From NCBI RefSeq assembly GCF_026262505.1, contig NC_067206.1, positions 37,463,896-37,527,895 on the forward strand: a DNA stretch of 64,000 nt, written 5' to 3'. Source of the DNA: Trichomonas vaginalis G3. Taxonomy: Eukaryota; Parabasalia; Trichomonadida; Trichomonadidae. Shown piece by piece: positions 10,325-21,011 of the stretch. Positions within the stretch are counted from its first letter, which is position 1. The number at the start of each line of letters is the position of its first letter. A program made the position numbers and the translations under genes. The notes beneath the pieces are model-generated. The model had not been told where the DNA came from, searched no databases, and saw only the letters and a program-made list of their open reading frames with translations.

Positions 10325-12022
10325 TTATTCAACAGGGAATTGAGAAACTGGCATTTGAACACTGCATGTTCCTAGAGGTATTGAATACTGTGACGAAACA
10401 GCAGATATTGTAATTACATCAGCCTTTCCTTCTCTATCAATTGATTCAACAGCGAATTTTGCGCTGTATTTATATCCGCCAATTAAAGATGGAAGAGAAA
10501 CTGATGAAGGCTCAACTCTATATACTTTATCATTGAAAGAAGGAATCATTGTCAAGAAGTTGACGGGTTCCTTACCTGTGTTTGTCACGTTAACTTGCAG
10601 AACAAATGATGGACCCATTCCGAGAACTTTCGCTGCAAAATGAACAGTGTCAATCGGTGACAAAACTGAAGTTTCCAAAATTTGTGCATAAACATTTGCC
10701 GATAGCATTGAAAGGTATCTTAAAGAGTTCTGCCATTCGTTGTACATTTTCTGTGAGTCTTTCTTCTCGCGCTCAACTTGTTCCAGGAATAATTGAGATT
10801 TCCGTGGAATAGGAATCGGAGAAACTGGTTCTTCTTTTTTCACTTCATTTTGTTTTTGAGAAACTCTTGAAAGTGTTCTCATGAACAATCCACCGTAGGA
10901 ACTGATGGATAAAAGGTTGTTCGGCTCACGACCGACTTTTCCGAAGTAAAGAGCTGAAATTCCTTCGGGGAAAGTGTATGTCGATGAAATTTTTCCTTGA
11001 GAAAGAAAAGTGAGATTTCCTTTCGCAGTTGCAACGCAGCAGAGTTGGATCTGGCGTTCTTCGACACTAACTGTGGCAAGAGAAATGATCTGTTCATCAA
11101 ATGAAACTGTTTCTTGTAGTTTTCCTGTGATATCATATACTTGTAAATTTTGGGACATCAAAGCAATGTAAACAAGGCCACCACATACGGCAACATCAAT
11201 TGGTAATGAGTTGCAGTGTATATGCACTGGTCGCTCGCTAAGGTTTGAGATGACTTTTACGATGCGATCTCTACAAACTACGACAATTACGGAACTTCCT
11301 GTCATATAGCCATTGGCAATGATTGCTGATGGTGGGGAATCGAATTCCCACTTCTTATCTACCTTCAAATCTTTGGAATCGAGAAGTAATAAACAACGAG
11401 ATTCTGTTCCAACGAGTAAACGTGTAGATTTATCATCTTCTAAGGCGTTATTTTTGATGGATGCCATTGCTGTAATGCAATCAAGTGACGTAATGTCTGA
11501 AAAGAGCTCTTTATATCGATTCATTACCATTGTCTGCTTTAAATCTGCAGCAATAAAAGATAATGATGTTGTAGATAGCGAAACATTGCGATCTTTGAGT
11601 TGGGTAAGCTCTAATTGCGCTTGCTCGAGTGTATATCCTTCTGTTTGTGCTTGAATGTGTTGATAAATTGCCTCTTCTTCAGGTGATTTAAATGGCAAAG
11701 GTAGTGTAAATTTCGAAAATTGTCTTAAGTTAAGGAAGAAGAGAATGTTATTACCAGCACCAACTGCAACTAACGGTAAAGAAGATGATGATGTATTATA
11801 GTGAACACATATACTACTTGGCATGTCTGGTATTGTAATATTGTGAGTCATTCTGGCGCCATCGAAGCAAATAAGTTTTTGATCTAATGTTGCAATTAAA
11901 ATTCGACAATTCCCATCACCAAAGATATCTCCTGATGACAGGCATTGAGGGACTGCAGCAATACCTGTTGTTTTATCTGAAAACGCTATAGTCCATGAAA
12001 GTTGATTATCAGTTGAACTCAT
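10325..12022 (-). CDS. BBS1: BBSome subunit BBS1
   Basis: 565 residues, near the usual BBS1 length of about 590. The N-terminus (W..AF, then SGDIFGDGNCRILIATLDQKL) matches the BBS1 beta-propeller entry where the family has LaDlhGDGdxkLv. Blades fill residues 10-400. The helical insertion EEAIYQHIQAQTEGYTLEQA, near 125-145, is a known BBS1 feature. The C-terminus, after FLEQVEREKKDSQKMYNEWQ, is the GAE-like domain with VLGMGPSFVLQVNVTN and VPSLIGG-type strands. BBS1 is a core subunit of the octameric coat that moves membrane proteins in and out of cilia and binds ARL6. The parasite is flagellated, so a flagellar membrane role is expected. The ATG at 12022 has a TCATA initiator about 5 bases upstream. 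Confidence 0.88.
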   Translation of the reverse strand: MSSTDNQLSWTIAFSDKTTGIAAVPQCLSSGDIFGDGNCRILIATLDQKLICFDGARMTHNITIPDMPSSICVHYNTSSSSLPLVAVGAGNNILFFLNLRQFSKFTLPLPFKSPEEEAIYQHIQAQTEGYTLEQAQLELTQLKDRNVSLSTTSLSFIAADLKQTMVMNRYKELFSDITSLDCITAMASIKNNALEDDKSTRLLVGTESRCLLLLDSKDLKVDKKWEFDSPPSAIIANGYMTGSSVIVVVCRDRIVKVISNLSERPVHIHCNSLPIDVAVCGGLVYIALMSQNLQVYDITGKLQETVSFDEQIISLATVSVEERQIQLCCVATAKGNLTFLSQGKISSTYTFPEGISALYFGKVGREPNNLLSISSYGGLFMRTLSRVSQKQNEVKKEEPVSPIPIPRKSQLFLEQVEREKKDSQKMYNEWQNSLRYLSMLSANVYAQILETSVLSPIDTVHFAAKVLGMGPSFVLQVNVTNTGKEPVNFLTMIPSFNDKVYRVEPSSVSLPSLIGGYKYSAKFAVESIDREGKADVITISAVSSQYSIPLGTCSVQMPVSQFPVE

Positions 12023-12026
12023 AGAT

Positions 12027-12031
12027 TATGA
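12027..12031 (-). promoter_or_regulatory. initiator TCATA upstream of BBS1
   Basis: The minus strand reads TTCATAATCT just before the ATG. TCATA fits the T. vaginalis Inr consensus. Confidence 0.5.
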
Positions 12032-12330
12032 ATTTTATATTGAATATATAAAGAATAACACATACTAATTTTAGGTATATATAAAACGATATCAAAAACA
12101 AAAAATAAGGGATTTTGGAAAATATTTTTAAATAATTGTATCAAGAATGTACAGAGTTCATGGCACAGTTAAGTCTACTTTTTGATTGATATATTCTAGT
12201 GACAAGTTGTGTAAGTGGTAATTGAATATTTAACAAAAGTATTAATAATACAACAAACTGTGATAGAGTCATCTGATTTATTGCTTGTATCTTTCTCATT
12301 AATTATATTAATGAGATGAACAGAAAATAG

Positions 12331-12528
12331 TTAAACATTTACGTTGTTATTTGCAACATCAAGTGCAGTTTTTCCATTTTTATTCTTTACATCTTTATCA
12401 ATTCCAACAGAGACTCGATAATTGACAACTTCAACATGACATTGAATTAATGCAATGATGAACGTTGTATACTCACAAATATCCTTTGCTTCTTTATCAT
12501 GGCCACTTTCATTGAAATGATTAGACAT
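12331..12528 (-). pseudogene. short ankyrin fragment
   Basis: 65 residues. The middle resembles the end of an ankyrin unit of the kind at 15100-15950 (ALIQCHVEVVNYRVSVGIDK matches SQNGHLEVVKYLISVGANK), followed by DVKNKNGKTALDVANNN. The residues before it do not fit a repeat. It is probably a decayed remnant of a large ankyrin gene, although its own ATG leaves a short expressed protein possible. Confidence 0.5.
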
Positions 12529-12721
12529 GTTTTAGATTTCCTTTTTCACTTTCCGAAGTAGTATCTTCCAAAGTAATTCTTCTCATGCTTTTGAAATTAT
12601 CCTTTTGATTTCCCTGTGATGAATGTTTATTACGGCAATTGTAGATACACAATTTATACTTTTTTTCATAAATAATTTTAAAGATTTATAAAACTAATAA
12701 CAAAACAATAATAATTAGAAT

Positions 12722-13984
12722 TTAAACAACAACTGTTCCATCTGCGAGTACATTGATGTATTTAATGGTTCCATCTTCTTGTACCATATGATACATCCTT
12801 ACTTCGCGAGGTTTATTGTTTAATTTACCTTTTTCTTCAAGAATCTTTTCCAATTCTTCGCATTTTGCCTTTAATCTATCAATTTCTGGTCTCAATGATG
12901 TTCTTGCAACAGTCTTTGTTTCAATCATCTGTTTCATGTTCTTGTGCTTTGCTTTAGACAATTCTTCAGAAGCTGTGGCTAATCTGTTCCTTAAATCATC
13001 AATTTGATTGAATCTAGTTTGAGCCAAATCAGTGATTAATCCTCTGACTTCATCCAACCTTTGTTTGTATGATTTCATGGAATTATCTAATGATTGGTCG
13101 AAAACTTTTCTCATCTCAAATTGGGCAGTCTGGGAGTCCGAAATAACACCCTGGCTTTGATCTAATGCTTTTGCTGCTCTTTGCTCTAAAATGGCGATCC
13201 GACCAGATAAAGCGGCGGTTTTATCGTTGATTGTTTGTAAAACATGGTTTCTTTGCTGATCTAAGAGCTCTCTGATTTCGGCTTTACTGATATTGAGTGT
13301 GTCAACAGTATTCTGATGGCTTTGCGTCAATTCGGCAAGTCTTGCTTGGAAATCTTTGACGGTTTTTGTAATTGGAGAAATTGCCTTATAAGAATCTAAA
13401 AGATTACCTGTACGAGTTTCTAACCCGAAGAAAAGTTTGTCTACATTGCTTTGCGCTTTGTCAAATTCAGTTTCAAACGCGGTAAATCCATCACTCAACG
13501 GTTTGATTGCGCGAGTGATTCCATCCTTCTGTGTTTGCTCCTGCATCTTGGAAATATTGCGGAGTTTGCGTTGTAACAATGTTGATTGATTTTTAAGTTG
13601 TTGAATTTCAGAAGCAAGTGAAGAAACGCTATCAACAACGCGAGTGATAGCTCTTGAGTTTGCTTGTTCAATTTTCTTCATGTTGAGTGAGAAGTTTCTA
13701 TCTAACTGGCGTAATTGTGAAACATATTGTTCATATTTACGTAAAGTTGTTTCTCTAAGATTTTGTATTTGAACATTTTGACTTTGGATTTGAGCTGCTG
13801 ATGGTCCTGTCTTTGGAAGAGGTTGATTTGCTGGAGGTGAAGGAGTTTGAATTGTTGGAAGTGGATTTGATAAAGGAGAAGATGTTTGAGGAAGATTCGA
13901 TGTAGAACTTTGATTTCCTTTTGCAGCAGTAGATGTTACTCCAACCTTACGAAGAATGTTAGGCAGTTTTGGAAGCGTAGACAT
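12722..13984 (-). CDS. coiled-coil protein with Pro/Ser-rich head
   Basis: 420 residues. Residues 1-65 are low-complexity, rich in Ser, Pro, Thr and Gln. Residues 70-385 form long heptad-rich helices (for example ELTQSHQNTVDTLNISKAEI and RLKAKCEELEKILEEKGKL). The last 30 residues form a compact end (MVQEDGTIKYINVLADGTVV) that looks like two beta strands. No enzyme motif is present. The shape is that of a structural or cytoskeletal filament protein, and no named family was recognised. The start is the first ATG, at 13984. Confidence 0.7.
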   Translation of the reverse strand: MSTLPKLPNILRKVGVTSTAAKGNQSSTSNLPQTSSPLSNPLPTIQTPSPPANQPLPKTGPSAAQIQSQNVQIQNLRETTLRKYEQYVSQLRQLDRNFSLNMKKIEQANSRAITRVVDSVSSLASEIQQLKNQSTLLQRKLRNISKMQEQTQKDGITRAIKPLSDGFTAFETEFDKAQSNVDKLFFGLETRTGNLLDSYKAISPITKTVKDFQARLAELTQSHQNTVDTLNISKAEIRELLDQQRNHVLQTINDKTAALSGRIAILEQRAAKALDQSQGVISDSQTAQFEMRKVFDQSLDNSMKSYKQRLDEVRGLITDLAQTRFNQIDDLRNRLATASEELSKAKHKNMKQMIETKTVARTSLRPEIDRLKAKCEELEKILEEKGKLNNKPREVRMYHMVQEDGTIKYINVLADGTVVV

Positions 13985-14473
13985 TCTCTAAAAATCGAAA
14001 AAACGTTTTTCTGACAATGATGTTTATCGGCCTGGAGCGCCAATATAAATTAATTAATTATCAAGCATACGATTATTTTTGATTCAAATGCTGTTCGGCA
14101 TTAGAATCAAAACAATCATTAGTATGATAATTACACTTTTATTGCATTTTTAAGAGGCTTCACACCTGTATAAAAACGTAACAAAAGTGTAAATTTGAGG
14201 ATCAAATTAAATTTTTTTTCTACAGTTGTAAATGCTATTGTTGTGATATAGAGATGCAAAAATGGATTTCTCATTTAGCGAACTAGTAAAAACTGGCGAG
14301 TACAAGGTTATTTTTGAGAATTAAATGAAATCAAAATGCCACTTTCATATTTTTAAGCCTAATCTATTGTTTAACATCCTTAAGTTACCTAATTCATTAT
14401 ATTGAATGAGATATATCAAAAAACTGGAGGTAAATAGATTCTCCTGAATCCGAAAAGTGACAATATTGTATCC
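13985..14473. other. intergenic
   Basis: No gene is supported. AAAAGTGACAA, a word repeated elsewhere in the window, lies about 10 bases before the ankyrin ATG at 14474. Confidence 0.4.
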
Positions 14474-15991
14474 ATGAATCATCATAGTATTGATTATATT
14501 GCAGCGCATATCAAAGATTTCATAATAGAAGGTAAACTATTTACCGCTTATAAAGAGGAAGACATTACTTTAATCCTAAAATCTGCAAAATTATCATCAG
14601 ATGATTATATTACACTCCTTGAACAATCCACATCTATAATGGACGCAAGCAAATTGTATGAACTAACACGTAATACAGTTGTTTCAGTAAATAGTATTGG
14701 AGACGTTCTATCAATATTGAAAACAGTCAGAAAATGCATGAAGTTAGGATTGTTGGATACAATAATCGACATATTAACTCAACAGAATGATATGTTTATA
14801 AAATTGGTGAATTAAACTAAAAATTACGAGAAAGAAATCCAAACCCTCAAATCTAGACTTAATAGAGAGAATTTTCCAAAGGAATTCATATCAAATGTTG
14901 AAAAATACAAGAGATCAAATAATTTTGATGCAATCTATCAATTCCTTGATACACTTGCGGAAAAAGAAAACCAAAGAATGATTCACAAAGCATGTCAGGA
15001 AGGACTCTGGGAAAAGGAAGATAAAAAGTATGGTAACAATGTTCTCCTTGTTGCAGCTAAAAAAGGAAACCTCAGGCTTGTCAGATCATTGATTGAATGC
15101 GGTTGTAACAAAGATATTAAGAATACTAAAGATGGTTTCAGTCCACTCGCATTGGCGTCATTATTTGGTCATATTGATGTGGTCAAATATCTTATATCTG
15201 TAGGAGCAAACAAAGATATCAGGAACAATAACGGAGAAGCACCACTCATCTTTGCATCACAAAATTGTCATTTGGAGGTAGTCAAATATCTCATCTCCGT
15301 TGGTGCCAATAAAGAAGAAAAGAACAATTATGGAAGCACTCCATTAATTATCGCATCATCAAACGGTTGCCTCGAAGTTGTCAAATATTTAATTTCAATA
15401 GGTGCCAATAAAGAAGCAAAGAAAAGTTGTGGGAAAACACCTCTCATTATCGCCTCAGCTAATGGATCTCTCGAACTAGTTCAATATCTTATCTCAGTTG
15501 GCGCAAATAAGGAGGCAAAGAATAATAATGGATCTACACCTCTCATTTCGGCATCATCAAACGGACGCTTCGAAGTCGTCAAATATCTTATTTCTGTCGG
15601 TGCCAACAAAGAAGCTAAAAACAATTATGGAGAAACATCTCTCATTTTTGCATCTCAAAATGGACACCTTGAAGTTGTAAAATATCTTATTTCTGCTGGG
15701 GCTAACAAAGAAGCAAGAAATAATTATGGAGAAGCACCACTCATTTACGCATCTCAAAATGGCCAACTCGAAATCGTTAAATATTTGATCTCTGTCGGCG
15801 CTGATAAGGAAGCGAAGACAAATTGTGGAGGGACTCCTCTCATTTTGGCATCAAAAAACGGCCATATCCAAGTTGTTCAATATCTTATCTCTGCGGGTGC
15901 TAACAAAGAAGCCACAGACAATGAAGGGAAGAATGTGCTCTCTTATGCTAGCAGTGATGTAATAAGGCAGTTGCTTGAAGAATCTCACTAA
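14474..15991 (+). pseudogene. DUF3447-ankyrin gene with a single in-frame stop
   Basis: One continuous frame, 505 codons, broken only by a TAA at 14813-14815. The head (MNHHSIDYIAAHIKDFIIEG) and the part after the stop (YEKEIQTLKSRLNRENFP, IYQFLDTLAEKENQRMIHKA) form the helical N-terminal region typical of this trichomonad family. From about residue 190, nine to ten near-identical ankyrin repeats follow, of the form TPLIIASSNGCLEVVKYLIS then VGANKEAKNNYG. The repeats also show at DNA level as a 99-bp period over 15090-15950. The protein would be a cytosolic binding scaffold. With one stop in otherwise clean coding sequence it is a young pseudogene, a sequencing error or a case of stop read-through. 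A shorter product could start at the ATG at 14978. Confidence 0.75.
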
Positions 15992-16381
15992 TGCCTTCCA
16001 AAATCTATAAATTTTATCTTTTTCTTTATTGAAAATTTCTGTATGCTTTTATAAATATTTCTATGGTTAATAATATTAATGATTTTTTTCGACTTAAGGC
16101 TCCACGCGCACACCTGCTCAATTTCTAGAGAGTTCACAATATATTTTATGAAAATGTTTTCTCAAAGATCGATTAATATTTACAGCGAATGATAACAAAT
16201 ATATCTCCGTAAAATAAGGAGTTGCAAACACCATTAGATGAATGTACATGAGGTCTTAATTAAAATAATTTTTTTCTAATTAAAAGATATGATCATAAAA
16301 ATATAGAAATGATGTTAATTTAGAAAAGAAATTGTTTATTTTAAAACAAGAGATATATAGACCATGAAAATAATATTACAA
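15992..16381. other. intergenic
   Basis: AT-rich, with no gene or clear repeat seen. Confidence 0.4.
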
Positions 16382-17458
16382 TTAAATGAGGATGCAGCAG
16401 CCACCTGAGCCCTCTTTATTAGGTTTCTCTTCATGGTTTTCGTTTTCTTCGTTGATAGAATCGTTGACTTCGATGTTATCATTTCTTGCTCCTTCTTCCC
16501 AAGAACCAAGAACAGCGGAAGAGCTTCCGATAACACTTCCACTGTTTGGAGCAACAATGAGTGACATTGATCCGAACTGTGCGCTCAAAGAGCCGCCATA
16601 ATCAGACCCACCGCCTTCATTGTCTCCGATTTCTGTAATTCCGTGGAGTAAGTCGTGAAGATGCTCGTAGTTTGGTTCATCCGCGAAACCTAATGTAGAT
16701 AAATGTTGTGCGAAGTCGTTGAATTGTGGTGGCAAACCAACGCAAAGCTTTGCAACACCGCGACGCTTGATCTGTGCAACTGCATCTTTTGATGTTTGAG
16801 CCTTCCATGGCAAAGGTGGTGCGAAAAGTTCGATCAAAAGATAAAACAGTGACCAAAGGTCATCACGGCGTCCAAGATCTGCGCCATCGTGGCTATTAAT
16901 GGATGCGTAACGAGATGTACCTCTGAAACCTACATTTGGACGTTCAGGCTCGATTGTTCCATCTTTATTCCTCCATCTCTTTGCTAAGCCAAAGTCAATT
17001 AAGCAAACATCGAGATCTGCTGGTCTCCCACGGAAGACGAAGTTGGATGGTTTGATATCACGATGAACGTATCCGGCGTCATGGAATTTGTGAATGGCAG
17101 TTAACATGGCATCTCCTAATCTGCCGACTTCACTGAGTGGTAAGATACCTCCAGGATGGTTTTCTTGGAAAATACGTACTGACATGCCAAGCATTTCAAT
17201 AACCATGTAAGACAAGCCTTGAAGTGTTCCTGATTCGTAAAATTTTGTAAATGTACCGAGATTTGACAAATCCTGATTGATAAGTGCTTCGCTGGCAAGA
17301 ATTGGTTTTGAAACTGTAGGAAATTCAAATTTGATAGCGTAAATTGCTTGTTCTTCTTGCTCTTTTTTAGCTGACCAGACAGAACCGAAAGCTCCGTGAC
17401 CAACGCACTGCACAAGGCGGTAATCACCGAACTTTGCTCCTTGTTTCAACTTTTCCAT
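16382..17458 (-). CDS. CK1-family protein kinase with CaaX-like C-terminus
   Basis: 358 residues from the ATG at 17458; the open frame upstream of it has no ATG. The casein-kinase-1 fold is clear: glycine loop GHGAFGSV (20-27), Lys43 in YAIKFE, catalytic loop HRDIKPSNF (132-140), DFG at 155-157, and GTSRYASINSH, the CK1-type substitute for the APE segment. RRDDLWSLFYLLIE and PLPWK are also typical of CK1/TTBK. The kinase domain ends near residue 280. An acidic, Gly/Ser/Asn-rich tail follows and ends GGCCILI. The last four residues, CILI, form a prenylation-type box preceded by another Cys, so membrane attachment by lipid is likely. Trichomonads have large expanded CK1 families, so the substrate is unknown. 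Confidence 0.85.
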   Translation of the reverse strand: MEKLKQGAKFGDYRLVQCVGHGAFGSVWSAKKEQEEQAIYAIKFEFPTVSKPILASEALINQDLSNLGTFTKFYESGTLQGLSYMVIEMLGMSVRIFQENHPGGILPLSEVGRLGDAMLTAIHKFHDAGYVHRDIKPSNFVFRGRPADLDVCLIDFGLAKRWRNKDGTIEPERPNVGFRGTSRYASINSHDGADLGRRDDLWSLFYLLIELFAPPLPWKAQTSKDAVAQIKRRGVAKLCVGLPPQFNDFAQHLSTLGFADEPNYEHLHDLLHGITEIGDNEGGGSDYGGSLSAQFGSMSLIVAPNSGSVIGSSSAVLGSWEEGARNDNIEVNDSINEENENHEEKPNKEGSGGCCILI

Positions 17459-18364
17459 TGTTGCAATAAAAAAAATTGTATTCAAAAAAGTTTTTCAATA
17501 AAGTTAAATTCGATCGAAGGAAAAACCAAATAAAATTATTGTTTATAAGATAAGGAATATATGATTCATAATCGTAAAAAAACTCAAAAATTTCTACAAA
17601 GTAATGGCATAAGCACTTGACCATTCAACAACAGCTCTTCCTATAGCAGAGGAAATGTCCCAAATAGGTAAATTTAATGTTGTTCAAAAGTCATTTTTTA
17701 AAAAAATCAAATATTTAGAAATGTATTTCTGATTTCATATTAAGCAATGTCATTTACACGCTCGGATGCATTTAGTAAGTATACGCAAATTAATAAGATC
17801 TGCTTTCGTAGATCATTTTATACTTTAGACGAGTTTTTTATATTTCCGTCTAACTAGGTTTTCGTTTATTTCTGAGTAATTCGTTGCAATATCGTCTAAA
17901 AAAAACCAACAACTTATTCTTATATCTAACTAGGTTTTCGTTTATTTCTGAGTAATTCGTTGCAATATCGAGAATCAATATTTAAAAGTTTCTAAAATGG
18001 CTTTGATGTGGTGCATATGTGTTAATTAACTGTAGTGAGTTATTGTCATGATATCAAAACTGTGAAATAATTATTATAGTCAATGGAAAACATAAACATT
18101 TCGTTTATTTTCTTTAGATTTGTCTTGAAATAACTATGAATCGGATTTGTATATATTTTTAAACTATGTTCTTCTTCAAAAATGAATTGAAATAAATTTG
18201 ATTAAAAAAATTTAGATTTGTCAATGCTTTTTGATGAAAGGTGGCTGTTTCAAGCGAGGTTGAATATTTGATAATTCATGAAATTAGTCGATGTTACACA
18301 TCTCAGCAAAGCAAGCGAAGAAGTGAATAACAAATAATTTAAGGCTATCTACTTTTTTATATCG
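17459..18364. other. intergenic with a 45-bp direct repeat
   Basis: No gene. 17850-17894 and 17926-17970 are identical 45-base copies (they contain CTAACTAGGTTTTCGTTTAT) separated by 31 bases. The rest is AT-rich. Confidence 0.6.
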
Positions 18365-19189
18365 ATGGAAAAAACAGATATAGATTTAACAGATTTATGC
18401 GATGTTTGCCATAAAAAAGCAATGTACTCATGTCCTAATTGTGGAGCTAGATATTGTTCGAATGAATGTTTTAAGAAACATTCAGTTTCTTGCGTAAATA
18501 AATTTGCTTCTAATTCTTTAAAAACTATGGCAGCTCCAAGAGTATCGACAGAAGTTATCTTAACTACTCAAAAGTTATTAGCTAATATGGATGCTAATAA
18601 ATCCGAAATAATGCCATCTCAAGAAATTGAGCCTTGGAAAGCTTGGTGGGAAGAGAAATTTATAGTTAATCCTCCTCAATCCATATATCCACCTCCAGAC
18701 AATGTTTCTCCATTGCTTCCTTATCATCTTGTTGATATATTATATTCATACTGTTATATTCTGAGATTATACAATGGAGATATTTCTTTTGATATATTAG
18801 GTGCTGTTGAATCAATGCTTTCTATATCTAATGTTCTTGAAGGAAAACCAAATTTAAATTCTATAAAAGAATCTTTGGCACCATGCATCGAAAATACAAG
18901 AACCGCTGAGCTATTTGTTGAGTTTCAATGGCAAGTAGAAGTTGTTCATGATGTTGAACTCATATTGCAAACAAAAGATCATGTTCTGAAAGCAGTTTAT
19001 GAGATGTTCATGATATTTTCCAACTCAAAACACAAAAGGGCAACCCAAAAGCTCAAATTTTTCGTAGCATGGGTACCTTCAATAAATAAAAAAGAATTAG
19101 AGAAAATATCGGACGAGGTACATGAATACTATACATCACTAAGAGTATATTTATTGGACGTTCATTCAAAAGACATATCTTTTGGATAG
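18365..19189 (+). CDS. ZNHIT2: HIT-type zinc-finger protein, ZNHIT2-like
   Basis: 274 residues. Residues 12-43 are a zf-HIT module with Cys at 12, 15, 23, 26, 31 and 35, His39 and Cys43. The central part, from PWKAWW (about 90) through LPYHLVDILYSYCYILRLYN (about 120-140), matches the ZNHIT2 pattern of a Trp-rich segment followed by a helical repeat region. Human ZNHIT2 is longer (about 400). It links the R2TP/HSP90 co-chaperone to assembly of the U5 snRNP. The role here is inferred from the family. The ATG is the first in frame. Confidence 0.75.
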   Translation: MEKTDIDLTDLCDVCHKKAMYSCPNCGARYCSNECFKKHSVSCVNKFASNSLKTMAAPRVSTEVILTTQKLLANMDANKSEIMPSQEIEPWKAWWEEKFIVNPPQSIYPPPDNVSPLLPYHLVDILYSYCYILRLYNGDISFDILGAVESMLSISNVLEGKPNLNSIKESLAPCIENTRTAELFVEFQWQVEVVHDVELILQTKDHVLKAVYEMFMIFSNSKHKRATQKLKFFVAWVPSINKKELEKISDEVHEYYTSLRVYLLDVHSKDISFG

Positions 19190-19768
19190 TTCAATATCGT
19201 TTTCTCGAACTCTTAAAATCCGAAACTCTATTACGGAATAGATAAAGATCTAGGAATAGTACACACATTTTGATTCGGCTTGCTTACAAAGGAATCAAAG
19301 AGAAAATTTCAGAAAATTATTTAATTTAGTATCGTCTTGATTTATTTTCTGTAGGATATACATGTTTTCCTAATATGTATTCGATTTTTAATGAATAAAG
19401 ACTTCCGATTGTATCTATCGGTAAAATTTCAATTAATTTGCATAGCCATCAACGCTAACGATCAAACAACGTAATATCATATATAATACTGAGCCTGTAC
19501 ATACCAATTTCGATATGTTTGCAACTAAAGAAGCTGTATTTTTCACTTATTGTCTTGGATCTCTTACTCATTGAAAATTCTTTTTAAAAAATAGTACGGG
19601 CGATATCAGTATCTCTCTACAATATGAGATATATGAGCGACAGCATTATCGGATATGGAATCTAATAAAGAGGGAATTTTCGGTTATTATAAAACACCCA
19701 CAACTTTTCAAGATATTCTTATCCAGGTATTATGAGTTGTTCTGCCCAAAAAAACGGACTTTATTTAA
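19190..19768. other. intergenic
   Basis: No gene or repeat was recognised before the element that starts at 19769. Confidence 0.4.
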
Positions 19769-20809
19769 GGGTGCACACGAGAGGATCATGTAAACTTCAG
19801 AATTTAGAACCTTATTTTTAGGCATTATCTTGGCTACCTATTTAGGCTCGAAAAGCAAAAAATATCAAAAAATACAACTTGACTCCATTCTGACCCTTTC
19901 ATGGAGGTAGTTTTTATCCGCTAGTATTTTCCCTTTGAATCTCTTTACAATTCGAAATCAAATTCAAACCTCAGTAGAAGAAAGGAAGAATCGACTTACT
20001 ACGGTTGTAATACGAATAAATACATATATTTAATTATTTTTATTTACATAATAATTGTTTGAAGCTCATATTCCATCAAATTTTTAAATAAAAACATTAA
20101 AATGTTGAAAATGTTCATATATTTTAATAGGGTTTTGGCACTTTATTGAGGAATTACTATATATATAGTCGAACTGAACTTGATATTTTGAAATTTAAAT
20201 TATTTATCAAAATTAAAATTTAACTTGAAATTTATAATTATTTAGTCATATTTTGCATAATTCTAAGTAGATTTTGTAAAAAATCAAGAAAGAAAAATTT
20301 TAACGTGGTTTATTTTTTCTTTTTTATAATAATACATATTATTATATAATTAACATATTCATAATGTTTCACCCTTTCAAAAATATAATCCTCCTCCTCT
20401 CAAATAAACGTACATACGGGTGGCCTCTTTTTTCAAAAAATTAAAATTTGAAATTTTGGGCTCAAATATTAGAGATTTTTTCAACCTTCAACGATATATG
20501 TTGTCTATATCAGACCTCCTTTCTTTTTGATACTTAACATTGTTCCTAAATCTTAGCCGTTAAGGCTGTTCTGAAAATATTTTTTTTTCGAAAAAATTCG
20601 AAAAAAATTCTTAAAATTCAAAAATCCCTTAATTCCTGAGGATTTTGGAAAAAAGTTTTTACATGAACATGTGTATATTATATGAAGTATATTGATAAGG
20701 TAAAAATCAAATTTTATTGCATATTCATCGAGAAAATAAACTAACGAATCCCTCAAAATTGAGAGGGTAATCCTCCTCCTCTCAAATAAACGTACATACG
20801 GGTGCACCC
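19769..20809. mobile_element. 1.04-kb non-autonomous element with TTAA target duplication
   Basis: Left end GGGTGCAC (19769-19776), right end GTGCACCC (20802-20809), flanked by TTAA on both sides (19765-19768 and 20810-20813). The left 45 or so bases (..CATGTAAACTTCA..ACCTTATT) resemble the left end of the 141-bp element at 6748, so the two form one family. Inside, a 37-bp block at 20386-20422 is an exact copy of the right-terminal block at 20768-20804. No transposase is encoded; a short open frame at 20553-20807 on the minus strand is only the right end read through. Confidence 0.65.
20386..20804. repeat. 37-bp direct repeat inside the TTAA element
   Basis: 20386-20422 and 20768-20804 are identical over 37 bases (core CAAATAAACGTACATACGGG). 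The second copy is the element's right terminus, so the first may be an old internal terminus, from insertion of one copy into another or from a terminal duplication. Confidence 0.8.
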
Positions 20810-21011
20810 TTAATATTCATTTTTAATCTCTTTGAAATTGAGAAGAAATTCGGTTCCGATTGGCAAGGTTATTAATAATTGTAATCTGATTAATATTTAC
20901 TTATAGAATGAAGTGATTTTTGATTTTGCTTGGCCACTTTTCAAAAGTGTTTATCGATCGGAAAAGAAGCGGTAGAACGGTTCTGAAAAAATTGAGAGCC
21001 ATTGACCTCAA

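Noticed and set aside
14655-14675. ACTAACACGTAA, similar to the T. vaginalis intron 3' signal
   Set aside because: It lacks the ACACAG end and lies within a clean coding frame.
20553-20807. 84-codon minus-strand frame
   Set aside because: It begins inside the right end of the TTAA element and is low-complexity Phe/Lys/Ile text further on.
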